Shown here piece after piece: positions 7,472 to 14,535 of a stretch of DNA of 21,712 bases (position 1 is the first letter of the stretch; the number at the start of each line of letters is the position of its first letter). The stretch is from DATJBC01 sp035515515 (lineage in GTDB: Bacteria > Actinomycetota > Acidimicrobiia > Acidimicrobiales > UBA8190), in assembly GCA_035515515.1 (NCBI GenBank), contig DATJBC010000132.1:1-21712 (forward strand), written 5' to 3'. A program made the translations under genes and the position numbers. A model generated the notes under the pieces. It had not been told where the DNA came from. It made no database searches and saw nothing but the letters and a program-made list of their open reading frames with translations.

Positions 7472-8677
7472 CTAGGACGCGCCCCGGGTGAGCAGCATGC
7501 AGCCGGCGATCGGGCCGCCCCCGGCGGCCACGGCGGCCACCTCGGGCGGGCCCGCCACCTGGCGATCGCCGCCGTCGCCGCGCAACTGGACGCACGCCTC
7601 GTGCAGCATGCCGAAGCCGTGCAGCCGGCCGGCGGACAGCTGGCCGCCGCTGGTGTTGAGGGGCAGCGCGCCGTCCAGGGCGATGCGGCCGCCCCCCTCC
7701 ACGAAGGGGCCGCTCTCGCCCCGGGGGCACAGGCCGAGCTCCTCCAGCCACACCATGGTGAGGATGCTGAAGCCGTCGTAGAGCTCGGCCACCTGCACGT
7801 CGGTGGGCCGCAGGTCGGTGCGCGCCCACATGCTGGCCGCCGCGTCGCGGGCCGAGAAGGTGGTCATGTCGTCGAACTGGTCCCAGCTGGGCCGGCCCTG
7901 GATGGCGGTGCCGATGGCGTTGACGTGCAGGGCGGGCCGGGGCGTGTCGGGCGCGTAGTCGGCGTGCGACACCACCACGGCGGTGGACCCGTCGCACGGT
8001 GCGTCGCAGTCGTAGAGGCACAGCGGCGTGGTGATCATGCGCGCCGCCAAGTAGTCCTCCATGGACATGGGGTCGCGGTAGATGGCCTTGGGGTTGCGCG
8101 CCGCGTTCTTGCGGGCGTTGAGGGCGATCTGGGCCAGCTGCTGGCGCGTCAGCCCGAACTCGAACATGCGCCGCTGGGCGATCCACGCCAGCCAGTTGGC
8201 CGCCGACACCGCGCCGTAGGGGATGGTCCACTGCAAGAAGCCCGCCATGCGGGGGACGCCCCGCCCCCCGCCCCCGATGCCGGGGCGGTGGCCCGCCCCC
8301 TGGGCGCTCGACTCGGTGACGGTGCGGTACACGAGGACGTGGCGGGCCAGCCCGGCCGCCACGGCCAGGCAGGCGGCGAACACGGCGCGCAGCTGGCCGG
8401 GCCCCTCGAGCCCGCCGTCGTGCCAGGTGAGCTTGAGGCGCAGGGCGTCTTGGACCTCGGGGCTCGACGGGCCGGCGAAGCCGCCCGTGCCCACGCCGGC
8501 CCCGGGGAAGGTGGCCAGCCCGTCGATGTCGTCTCGGGTGAGCCCGGCGTCGGCCACCGCCTGCAGGCAGGCGTCGACGGTGAGGTCGAGGTCGCTGCGG
8601 CCCAGGCGCCGGCCCACCGCCGACTGGCCGACGCCCGAGATCACCGCCCGGCGCTCGAGGAGCTCGGGGGGGCTCAC
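7472..8677 (-). CDS. Thiolase-fold protein, Ltp2/lipid-transfer-protein-like (probable retro-aldolase)
   Basis: A 401-aa member of the thiolase superfamily, closest to the SCP-x/Ltp branch. It opens with RRAVISGVGQSAVGR. The segment where thiolases carry the nucleophilic Cys reads GLEGPGQLRAVFAA (89-102), with no Cys at the expected place. The late motif is AELYDGF (Tyr at 300). The C-terminal GHP/GATG-type region is replaced by LHGFGMLHEA (His at 353), a form I associate with Ltp proteins. Ltp2 uses such a scaffold, with catalytic tyrosines and a DUF35 partner, to cleave beta-hydroxyacyl-CoA by a retro-aldol reaction in steroid side-chain breakdown. The gene overlaps the upstream DUF35 gene as GTGA (8674-8677), matching that two-protein arrangement. 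A true thiolytic activity is less likely. The GTG start is set by the overlap and by the conserved N-terminus. Confidence 0.85.
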   Translation of the reverse strand: MSPPELLERRAVISGVGQSAVGRRLGRSDLDLTVDACLQAVADAGLTRDDIDGLATFPGAGVGTGGFAGPSSPEVQDALRLKLTWHDGGLEGPGQLRAVFAACLAVAAGLARHVLVYRTVTESSAQGAGHRPGIGGGGRGVPRMAGFLQWTIPYGAVSAANWLAWIAQRRMFEFGLTRQQLAQIALNARKNAARNPKAIYRDPMSMEDYLAARMITTPLCLYDCDAPCDGSTAVVVSHADYAPDTPRPALHVNAIGTAIQGRPSWDQFDDMTTFSARDAAASMWARTDLRPTDVQVAELYDGFSILTMVWLEELGLCPRGESGPFVEGGGRIALDGALPLNTSGGQLSAGRLHGFGMLHEACVQLRGDGGDRQVAGPPEVAAVAAGGGPIAGCMLLTRGAS

Positions 8678-9108
8678 CGGGCCTCCGGGCGGGGCCGGAA
8701 CAGCGGCAGCCACACGTCCTCGGCCTGTTCGAAGACGACCTCGAGGGCCATGCCCACCCGCAGGTGGTCGGCGTCGCAGTCGACCACGTTGGTGGTGAGG
8801 CGGACGTCGTCCTGCTCGGCGATGGTCACCAGGCCGATGACGTAGGGGTCCGACCCGGGGATCCACTGCTGGTGGTTGACCGTGAAGGAGTGCAGCGTGG
8901 CGTGCCCGCTCACCACGTCGGGGGCCAGCGCGTCGTGCAGGCAGTACGAGCAGCGGGGGGCGGGGGGGTGCACCAGGCGGTGGCAGGCGCCGCAGCGCAG
9001 GAAGCGCAGCCGCCCGTCCTGTCCCGAGGTCCAGAAGAAGGAATTGGTGGCGTCGAGGCGGGGCAGCACCCGGATCGACGGGCCCCGCGCCAGGTCGGGG
9101 CCGCTCAC
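8674..9108 (-). CDS. DUF35 zinc-ribbon/OB-fold protein, partner of the thiolase-fold protein
   Basis: A 144-aa protein with the two-part DUF35 layout. An N-terminal helix (NSFFW) leads into a rubredoxin-like zinc ribbon with CxxC pairs at Cys39/Cys42 and Cys53/Cys56. An OB-fold domain follows to about residue 137 (TLHSFTVNH, DPYVIGLVTI, LRVGMALEVVF). DUF35 proteins bind acyl-CoA and form complexes with non-decarboxylating thiolase-fold enzymes, as in the ChsH2 DUF35 domain with Ltp2. The neighbour overlapping it by 4 bp fits that role exactly. The GTG start has no SD. Instead it overlaps the stop codon of a possible 9-codon leader ORF (9105-9134). It is divergent from the SDR gene, with a perfect palindrome between them. 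Confidence 0.88.
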   Translation of the reverse strand: MSGPDLARGPSIRVLPRLDATNSFFWTSGQDGRLRFLRCGACHRLVHPPAPRCSYCLHDALAPDVVSGHATLHSFTVNHQQWIPGSDPYVIGLVTIAEQDDVRLTTNVVDCDADHLRVGMALEVVFEQAEDVWLPLFRPRPEAR

Positions 9109-9134
9109 GGGGGGATCGGGGGGCCGTCGGTCAC
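9105..9134 (-). CDS. Possible leaderless 9-codon leader ORF (VTDGPPIPP) coupled to the DUF35 gene
   Basis: On the minus strand GTG at 9134 opens a 9-residue frame, VTDGPPIPP, ending in TGA at 9107-9105. The stop overlaps the GTG of the DUF35 gene as GTGA (9105-9108), the same junction used between real genes in this window. The start lies 8 nt after a TAGCAT box. No SD is visible before either GTG. This would be a short coding leader that delivers ribosomes to the DUF35 start by coupling. The two Pro-Pro pairs could also slow ribosomes. The frame is too short for codon statistics, so it may be coincidence. Confidence 0.4.
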   Translation of the reverse strand: MTDGPPIPP

Positions 9135-9142
9135 GGGGCGGA

Positions 9143-9148
9143 ATGCTA
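9143..9148 (-). promoter_or_regulatory. Candidate -10 box TAGCAT for the DUF35/thiolase operon
   Basis: Minus-strand TAGCAT matches TANNNT and sits 8 nt before the GTG of the 9-codon leader and 34 nt before the DUF35 GTG. The 9162-9185 palindrome covers the region where a -35 box would be. Confidence 0.4.
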
Positions 9149-9161
9149 CGTCACGGGCACA

Positions 9162-9185
9162 GAACCTGACGGCGCCGTCAGATTC
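9162..9185. promoter_or_regulatory. Perfect 16-bp palindrome (operator candidate) between DUF35 and SDR genes
   Basis: The core CTGACGGCGCCGTCAG (9166-9181) is a perfect palindrome. Beyond one mismatched pair it extends by three more pairs (GAA and TTC), giving 22 of 24 symmetric positions. It lies between divergent genes and covers the upstream promoter region of both: 7 nt from the rightward TAGGAT box and 13 nt from the leftward TAGCAT box. It shares CTGACG-N5-GTCAG with the site at 7419-7434. It is probably bound by a dimeric repressor controlling both directions. The regulator need not be encoded in this window. Confidence 0.65.
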
Positions 9186-9192
9186 GCGACGG

Positions 9193-9198
9193 TAGGAT
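9193..9198 (+). promoter_or_regulatory. Candidate -10 box TAGGAT of the SDR gene (leaderless)
   Basis: TAGGAT ends 9 nt before the GTG at 9208, with no SD between them. Transcription would start within a few bases of the start codon, as in leaderless actinobacterial mRNAs. Confidence 0.45.
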
Positions 9199-9207
9199 CC
9201 CGCCCCG

Positions 9208-9969
9208 GTGACATCGGTCGCGGGCCTCTCGGGCCGCCGGGTGCTGGTGGTGGGGGCCTCCTCGGGGATCGGGCGGGCCCTGGCCGCCCAGGCCGGGGCG
9301 GCCGGCGCCCGCGTGGCGCTGGCGGCGCGCCGCCTCGAGCTGGTGGAGGACGTGGCGGCCGGCATCCGCTCGGGCGGGGGGGAGGCCCGGGCCTGGCGCT
9401 GCGACGTCGCCGACCCCGCGGCGTGCGACGCCGTGGTGGACGGGGCCGCCGCCTGGATGGGCGGGATCGACATGGTGCTGTACATGGCGGGCCGCTCGCC
9501 GCTGGTCAAGGTGGCCGACGCCTCCTCGGCGCTGTGGCACGAGCTGCTGGCCACCAACCTGGTGGGCGCGGCCCTCGTCACGGGCCGGGCGCTCCCCCAC
9601 CTCCGGCGCGCCGAGCGCCCCGTCGTGGTGGTCACCACGCACTCCATGGGGGTGCCGTGGCCGTGGCTCGGCGTCTACGGGTCGACCAAGGCGGGCCTGG
9701 CCGAGCTGGCCCGGGCGCTGCGCGCCGAGGAGCCCGGCCTGCGCGTGGTGTGCGTGGCGGTGGGCAACACCGCCACCGCCTTCGCCGAGGCCTGGGACCC
9801 CGAGACGGCCACCGAGGCCTTCGAGCTGTGGTTCGCCCGGGGCATGCTGCGCTACGAGGTGCTGCAGGCCGACGACATGGCGGCGCGCATGCTGGGGGCC
9901 GCCCTCGACCCCGAGGGCCCCGACGACCTGCTCATCGCGGGCGCCGAGACCTCAGCGGCCGGGAGCTGA
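9208..9969 (+). CDS. Short-chain dehydrogenase/reductase (SDR)
   Basis: A 253-aa classical SDR, the standard length, expected to oxidise or reduce an alcohol/ketone with NAD(P). The cofactor loop is GASSGIG at 16-22, followed by an ARR stretch at the end of beta-2 that would suit NADP, DVADP for the adenine site, and YMAG in place of NNAG. The active site has Tyr157 and Lys161 in YGSTK. The serine is probably Ser146, though Thr144 sits closer to the usual spacing. The GTG start is supported by the TAGGAT box 9 nt upstream and by the Rossmann motif beginning at the usual distance. It is a single-gene unit, divergent from the DUF35/thiolase operon and sharing its palindrome, so it is likely part of the same regulon. 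Its end overlaps the convergent ligase gene by 18 bp. Confidence 0.92.
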   Translation: MTSVAGLSGRRVLVVGASSGIGRALAAQAGAAGARVALAARRLELVEDVAAGIRSGGGEARAWRCDVADPAACDAVVDGAAAWMGGIDMVLYMAGRSPLVKVADASSALWHELLATNLVGAALVTGRALPHLRRAERPVVVVTTHSMGVPWPWLGVYGSTKAGLAELARALRAEEPGLRVVCVAVGNTATAFAEAWDPETATEAFELWFARGMLRYEVLQADDMAARMLGAALDPEGPDDLLIAGAETSAAGS

Positions 9970-11472
9970 CCCCGCCGCCACGGCGCGCAGGGCGGCGCGG
10001 TCGACCTTCTCCATCGCCGTGCGGGGCAGTTCGGGCACGACCACGAGGGCCTCGGGGAGCTTGTAGGCGGCCAGGCGCCCCCGGCCGTGGGCCCGCAGGG
10101 CGTCCAGCGTGACCTCGGTGCCGGGACGGGCGACCACCACCGCCACGCCGATCTCGCCCATCACGGCGTCGGGCCGCGCCACCACCGCCACCTGCGCCAC
10201 GCCCGGGTGGTCCGACAGCACGTTCTCGACCTCGAGCGGGTAGACGTTGTAGCCGCCCCGCACGTACATCTCCTTGGTGCGCCCCGACAGGTGGAGCCGT
10301 CCCCGGTCGTCGAGGAAGCCGAGGTCGCCCGTGCGCACGGCGCCGTCGGCGGTGAACACGGCGCGCGTGGCGTCGGGGTCGCGCCAGTAGCGGTCCATGA
10401 CGGCGGCCGACTTCAGGCACACGTGCCCGATCTCGCCCACCGGCACGGCGCGGTCCTCGTCGTCGCGCACCGTCAGCTCCACCCCCTCGCGGGCGCGGCC
10501 CACGGACTCCTCGGCGTCCTCGGGGGGGTCGGCGGGGGACGTGCCCACGCCCACGCCCGCCTCGGTGCACGTGTAGCGCACCACGACGGGCACGCCGAAG
10601 GCATCCCGCGCCTCGCGCACCAGGGCGGCGGTGGCCGGGCCCCCGCCCATGGCGATGGCCCGCACGCTCGAGACGTCGGTGGTGACGAAGCGCTCGTGGC
10701 GCAGCATGAGCGCCACCTGGGTGGGGATCCCGCCCAGGGTGGTGATGCCGTGGCGGGCCACCATGTCGAGCGCGTCCCCCGCCGACCACCGGTCCATGAG
10801 GAAGGTGGTCCCCCCGCCCCGCAGCGCCTGGGGCAGCTTGGTCATGTAGCCCAGGTGGGCGAACGACGTCGCCGACAGGCCCCGGCCCCCGCCGCCCCAG
10901 CGGCTGGCCCCGTCGATGTGGGCGATGGCGTCGAGCTGGCGCCCGCCGAACACGGCCCCCTTGGGGTCGCCCGTGGTGCCCGACGTGAACACCACGGCCA
11001 CGGCCCGGTCGGGGTCCGGAGCCGTCCACACGCCCTCGGCGTCGCCGGGCCGGCGCACCTCGGCCAGGACCTCGGCGGGCGCCACGGTGGCGTCGACCTC
11101 GAGCACCTCCTCGACCTCGGCCACCGCACCGGGCGCGCTCGACGCGGCCAGCTCGGCCGACGCCAGCACGAGCCGGGGCCGGGCCACGGCCAGGCAGCGG
11201 CGGCGCTCGGGGGGGGAGAGCCGGTCGTTGACGCCGGCGGTCACCGCGCCGATCTTGGCGGCGGCCGCATAGGCCACCGCGTAGGACGCGCCCGAGGGCA
11301 GCAAGAGCGCCACCACGTCACCGGGGCGCACGCCGCGCGCGGCGAGGCCCACGGCGGCCTCGTCCGACAGCCGGTCGAGCTCCTTGTAGGACAGGGCCCG
11401 CCCGTCGGTGGCCACGTACAGGGGCGCCTCGCCGTAGCGGGCTGCCGCCTCCCGGACGATCTCGGCCAGCAC
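9952..11472 (-). CDS. AMP-forming acyl-CoA synthetase (FadD-like)
   Basis: A 506-aa acyl-CoA synthetase with canonical motifs: P-loop TSGTTGDPKG at 163-172, YTCTE in place of YGxTE, RTGDLGFLDDRGRLHLSGRTKE, GGYNVYPLEVE and a C-terminal LPRTAMEKVDR with the A10 Lys at 489. The Gly usually two places before that Lys pattern is replaced (AMEK rather than ASGK). It should activate a carboxylic acid through an acyl-AMP; chain specificity is not readable. The GTG start lies 2 nt after the TGA of the upstream amidohydrolase (TGAGCGTG), so it is the last gene of the TetR operon. Its 3' end overlaps the SDR gene tail to tail. Unlike the ligase at 3320-4852, it keeps both catalytic lysines. Confidence 0.92.
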   Translation of the reverse strand: MLAEIVREAAARYGEAPLYVATDGRALSYKELDRLSDEAAVGLAARGVRPGDVVALLLPSGASYAVAYAAAAKIGAVTAGVNDRLSPPERRRCLAVARPRLVLASAELAASSAPGAVAEVEEVLEVDATVAPAEVLAEVRRPGDAEGVWTAPDPDRAVAVVFTSGTTGDPKGAVFGGRQLDAIAHIDGASRWGGGGRGLSATSFAHLGYMTKLPQALRGGGTTFLMDRWSAGDALDMVARHGITTLGGIPTQVALMLRHERFVTTDVSSVRAIAMGGGPATAALVREARDAFGVPVVVRYTCTEAGVGVGTSPADPPEDAEESVGRAREGVELTVRDDEDRAVPVGEIGHVCLKSAAVMDRYWRDPDATRAVFTADGAVRTGDLGFLDDRGRLHLSGRTKEMYVRGGYNVYPLEVENVLSDHPGVAQVAVVARPDAVMGEIGVAVVVARPGTEVTLDALRAHGRGRLAAYKLPEALVVVPELPRTAMEKVDRAALRAVAAGSAPGR

Positions 11473-11474
11473 GC

Positions 11475-12626
11475 TCAGCGCGCGCCGGCGGGCGCCGCCC
11501 CGGCGGAGGCGTGGGCCGGGAGCCGGTACAGCTCGGCGGCGTTGGCGCCCAGCACGAGCGCCTGCACCTCGGGCGCCAGCGGGGCGATGGTGCGCCTGAG
11601 GGTGTCCACGGCGCCGGGGAAGGTGGCGTCGTGGTGGGGGTAGTCCGAGCCCCACACGATGCGGTGCTCGCCGATGATGGGGGCCAGGGCCGGGAGGGTC
11701 TTCTCGTCGATCTCGTAGCTGATCCAGCACTGGCGGGCGAAGTACTCGCTCGGTGCCAGGCGCATGTCGGGGCAGAAGGCGCCGAAGCTCTCGGTCTGCT
11801 CGTCCAGGCGCTCCAGCCAGAACGGCGCCCACCCGCCGCTCGACTCGAGGAAGACCACGCGCAGCCCGGGGTGGCGCTCGAGGACGCCGAAGGCGATGAG
11901 CTGGGCGCAGGCCAGCATCTCCTCGAAGGCGTGCGACACGGCGTGCAGGACCAGGGGGTTGAAGGGCCGGTCCGAGCCCAGGGTGGGGACGATGACCGAG
12001 CTCCCCTCGTGGACGGCCACGGCTACGGCGCACTCCTCGGCCGCCGCCCACACCGGCTCGTAGGCCGGGTGCGACAGCGAGCGGCCCCGGCACGGGTTGG
12101 GGCGCACGAAGGCGGCCACGAACCCGAGGTCGCCCCGGGCCCGGCGCAGCTCGGCCGCCGCCGCCCGGGGATCCTGCATGGGCAGCATGGCCGCGCCGAA
12201 CAGGCGCCCCGGGCCCGCCGCGCAGTACGACGCCAGCCAGTCGTTGTAGGCGCGGGCGATGGCCGTGGCCGCCACCGGGTCGTCGAGGGCCCAGAAGTAC
12301 AGGCCCACCGACGGGAACAGCACGGCCTGGTCGATGCCCTCGGCGTCCATGTCGGCGAGGCGCGCCCGGGGGTCGGACCCGCCCGGCCAGGCCTCCTCGA
12401 GGGACAGGAACGACGCCGGGTCGGTGAAGCGCGCCCCGGGGGTGGCCAGGGTCCCCAGGGGGACGGCCAGGATCTCGGTGTCGCCCACCACGACGTGCTC
12501 GTAGCCCTGGGTGTCGCGCTCGATGCGGGGGCGCAGCTCCCCGGGCACCGACGCCCACGCCGTGCGGGGCTCCACCACGTGGCCGTCGGCGTCCACGACG
12601 GGGCCGGGCGCGTCCACCGCGCTCAC
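11475..12626 (-). CDS. Amidohydrolase_2 family protein (TIM-barrel metal-dependent hydrolase/decarboxylase fold)
   Basis: A 383-aa protein of the Amidohydro_2 family, which includes ACMSD- and resorcylate-type decarboxylases as well as hydrolases. The N-terminal metal motif is DADGHVVEP (Asp14, His16, Glu19). The mid-barrel His is in VAVHEGSS. The position where decarboxylases have H-x-G-E reads VVFLESSGGWAP, so a Glu replaces His. The final Asp is in WGSDYPHHD (Asp328). ERHPGLRV precedes the ESSGGW loop. Reaction and substrate are unknown. Neighbouring CoA ligases and dehydrogenases suggest a carboxylated or ring-derived catabolite. The GTG start overlaps the stop of the upstream paralogue as GTGA (12623-12626), and the ligase follows 2 nt after its stop. 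Confidence 0.85.
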   Translation of the reverse strand: MSAVDAPGPVVDADGHVVEPRTAWASVPGELRPRIERDTQGYEHVVVGDTEILAVPLGTLATPGARFTDPASFLSLEEAWPGGSDPRARLADMDAEGIDQAVLFPSVGLYFWALDDPVAATAIARAYNDWLASYCAAGPGRLFGAAMLPMQDPRAAAAELRRARGDLGFVAAFVRPNPCRGRSLSHPAYEPVWAAAEECAVAVAVHEGSSVIVPTLGSDRPFNPLVLHAVSHAFEEMLACAQLIAFGVLERHPGLRVVFLESSGGWAPFWLERLDEQTESFGAFCPDMRLAPSEYFARQCWISYEIDEKTLPALAPIIGEHRIVWGSDYPHHDATFPGAVDTLRRTIAPLAPEVQALVLGANAAELYRLPAHASAGAAPAGAR

Positions 12627-13843
12627 GGGGCCGGCGCCCGCCAGTCGTCGGCGGGCGGCATGGGGTGGCGGAACAGCCGCGCGGCGTTCTCGGCCGCCAT
12701 CATGCGGACCTCGGCCTCGGGCAGGTGCCCGAGCGTCTTGTGCACGACGGTCTGGGTGTCGGGCCACGTCGAGTCGGCGTGGGGGTAGTCGCTCTCGAGC
12801 ATGATGTGGTCGACCCCGATGCGGTGGCGCAGCTCGATGACCGAGGGGTCGTCGATCGTGCAGAACCAGAAGTTGCGCTTGAGGACCTCGCTGGGGGCCA
12901 TGGCCGAGGACCACCCCGTGCTCTCGGTGCCCGACCCCGAGTGGGCGAGCACGTAGTCGGCCCGGTCGAGCAGCATGGGCACCCACCCGATGCCGCCCTC
13001 GGACATGGCCACGGCCAGCCGGGGGAAGCGCACGGGGACGCCCGACCACAGCCACTCGGCCGCCGCCACCAGGGCGTTCACGGGGAAGAGCGTGGGGAAC
13101 AGCTCGAAGGGAGGGTCGGGCGACGCGAAGGGCGCCCACGCCGAGGCCCCGGTGTGCAGGCACAGCACGGTCCGGGTCTCCTCGCACGCCGCGAAGAACG
13201 GGTCCCACTCCCCCGAGAAGATCGACGGCAGCCCCAGGCGGGCGGGGAATTCGGGGAAGCTCACCGCCTTGAACCCCCGGGCCGCGTTGGCGCGCACCTC
13301 CTCGGCGGCCACCGCCACGTCGCGCAGCCACGGCAGCTGCAGGGGGATGATGCGCTCGGGGTAGGTGCCGGCCCACACCTCGATGTGCCAGTCGTTCCAG
13401 GCCCGCAGGCAGGCCAGGCCGAGACCGGGGTCCTCCGAGCGTGAGAACACCGACCCGCAGAACCCCGCCACCAGCGAGGGGAAGCACAGCGACGCCCACA
13501 CGCCGTTGATGTCCATGTCGGCGATGCGGGCGTCGATGTCGAAGCAGCCCGGGCGCATCTCGTCGAAGCGCGAGGGGTCCATGCTCCAGGTGTCGCGGCG
13601 GCGGCCGGCCACGGCGTTGAGGCCGACGTTGGGGTAGGTGCGCCCCTCGTACAGCCAGTGCTGGACGCCGCCCTCGGCCTCCACCACCCGCGGGGCGCGC
13701 TCGGCCAGCGCGGCGGGCATGCGCCCCTCGAAGAGGTCGGGCGGCTCGATGAGGTGGTCGTCCACCGAGATGACCGGCACCGTGATGGCCCGGGGCTCGG
13801 GGTCGGGCAGGAGCACGCCGCCCCCGTTCGTGGCCGGGCTCAC
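12623..13843 (-). CDS. Amidohydrolase_2 family protein, paralogue with divergent ligands
   Basis: A 406-aa Amidohydro_2 protein. The N-terminal motif is SVDDHLIEP (Asp28, His30, Glu33). A subfamily segment DTWSMDPSRFDEMRPG precedes DIDARIADMDINGVWASLCFPS. The mid-barrel His is in CLHTGAS. The next ligand region reads AMSEGGIGWVP, with Glu where the decarboxylases have His. The last Asp is in LESDYPHADSTWP (Asp352). It lacks the ERHP segment of its two paralogues (VRFPRL here). It is the first enzyme after the regulator, with GTGA overlap at 13840-13843 fixing the GTG start. The longer open frame upstream is antisense to other genes and is not part of it. Probably a hydrolase or decarboxylase of unknown substrate. 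Confidence 0.85.
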   Translation of the reverse strand: MSPATNGGGVLLPDPEPRAITVPVISVDDHLIEPPDLFEGRMPAALAERAPRVVEAEGGVQHWLYEGRTYPNVGLNAVAGRRRDTWSMDPSRFDEMRPGCFDIDARIADMDINGVWASLCFPSLVAGFCGSVFSRSEDPGLGLACLRAWNDWHIEVWAGTYPERIIPLQLPWLRDVAVAAEEVRANAARGFKAVSFPEFPARLGLPSIFSGEWDPFFAACEETRTVLCLHTGASAWAPFASPDPPFELFPTLFPVNALVAAAEWLWSGVPVRFPRLAVAMSEGGIGWVPMLLDRADYVLAHSGSGTESTGWSSAMAPSEVLKRNFWFCTIDDPSVIELRHRIGVDHIMLESDYPHADSTWPDTQTVVHKTLGHLPEAEVRMMAAENAARLFRHPMPPADDWRAPAP

Positions 13844-14511
13844 GGCCGCAGGGCCGCCGCGCAGAAGGCCCACAGTTCCTCGGCCAGCTCGGTGGGGGGC
13901 TCGTCGATCTGGTGGCAGATCAGCGCGTGCAGGTGCGAGAGCACCAGGTGGAACAGCGTGCGGGCGTCGCGCCCGGTGTCGCCGGGGCGCACGACCCCGC
14001 ACGCCTGGGCCCCGGCCAGCGCGTCCTCGAAGACGGCCACGAAGGGCTGCAGCACGCCGCGCAGCTGGTCGGGGTGGGCCTCGGCCAGCCGGAGGTGCTC
14101 GCGTACCAGGGCGGCGGCGTAGGGGAGCTGTCCCTCCACGGCGAGGAACCGGAACAGCCCCACCACCGCCTGGCGCAGGCGCTCGAGGGGCGTGGCGCAC
14201 GCCGCCACCGAGGCGGCCAGGGCGTCGGCCCCGAGGCGGGCGTCCTCGGCGAACAGGGCCACCACGAGCTCGTCCTTGGACCCGAAGCAGCGGTAGAAGC
14301 TCTTGAGCGACGTGCCCGCCCCCGCCACCAGCTGGGTCACGGTGAAGCTGGGGCCGCCGGCCTCGCGCACCAGGGCGCGCGCCGCCTGCAGCAGCCGGGC
14401 CGCCACCTCGGCCTGTCGGACGCCCGGCACGGGCAGGGCCCGGAGGGCGCCCCCGTCGCCGGCGGTGTGCCCCGGGGCCGCCCCCAGCGCGCTGCGCGCT
14501 CCTGACGCCAT
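13840..14511 (-). CDS. TetR-family transcriptional regulator
   Basis: A 223-aa TetR-type repressor. The N-terminal helix-turn-helix spans about residues 38-85: LLQAARALVREAGG, then FTVTQLVAGAGTSLKSFYRCFGSKDEL, the standard TetR recognition helix followed by the FxxKxEL-like turn. The C-terminal all-helical half (about 90-223) is the ligand and dimer domain and is not conserved enough to name the ligand; acyl-CoA is plausible given the operon. About 33 residues precede the DNA-binding domain, which is long for the family. The ATG is supported by a TAGTTT box 9 nt upstream with no SD. It begins a minus-strand operon with two amidohydrolases and a ligase, and is divergent from the aldehyde dehydrogenase operon. 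It probably controls both through the inverted repeat at 14536-14552. Confidence 0.9.
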   Translation of the reverse strand: MASGARSALGAAPGHTAGDGGALRALPVPGVRQAEVAARLLQAARALVREAGGPSFTVTQLVAGAGTSLKSFYRCFGSKDELVVALFAEDARLGADALAASVAACATPLERLRQAVVGLFRFLAVEGQLPYAAALVREHLRLAEAHPDQLRGVLQPFVAVFEDALAGAQACGVVRPGDTGRDARTLFHLVLSHLHALICHQIDEPPTELAEELWAFCAAALRP

Positions 14512-14530
14512 CGGGAACGGAAACTATCAT
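14502..14530 (+). promoter_or_regulatory. Candidate promoter of the aldehyde dehydrogenase operon
   Basis: CTGACG (14502-14507) resembles a -35 box and is separated by 17 nt from TATCAT (14525-14530), a good -10. Transcription would begin near 14537, at the edge of the inverted repeat, leaving a 5' leader of about 30 nt that contains the SD. The -35 element lies inside the first codons of the divergent TetR gene. Confidence 0.45.
14521..14526 (-). promoter_or_regulatory. Candidate -10 box TAGTTT of the TetR gene (leaderless)
   Basis: On the minus strand TAGTTT ends 9 nt before the ATG at 14511 and no SD follows. It overlaps the rightward TATCAT box by two bases, so the two promoters are mutually exclusive or co-repressed. 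Confidence 0.45.
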
Positions 14531-14535
14531 CCGGC

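Noticed and set aside
9135..9647. 180-aa minus-strand frame ending in the 9-codon leader
   Set aside because: The upstream part is antisense to the SDR gene and crosses the palindrome and promoter. Only the last ten codons after the TAGCAT box are considered.
14518..14533. CGGA-N8-TCCG symmetric element as an operator
   Set aside because: The 4-bp arms are too short to stand out in GC-rich DNA. The 6-bp arm repeat at 14536-14552 is a better candidate.
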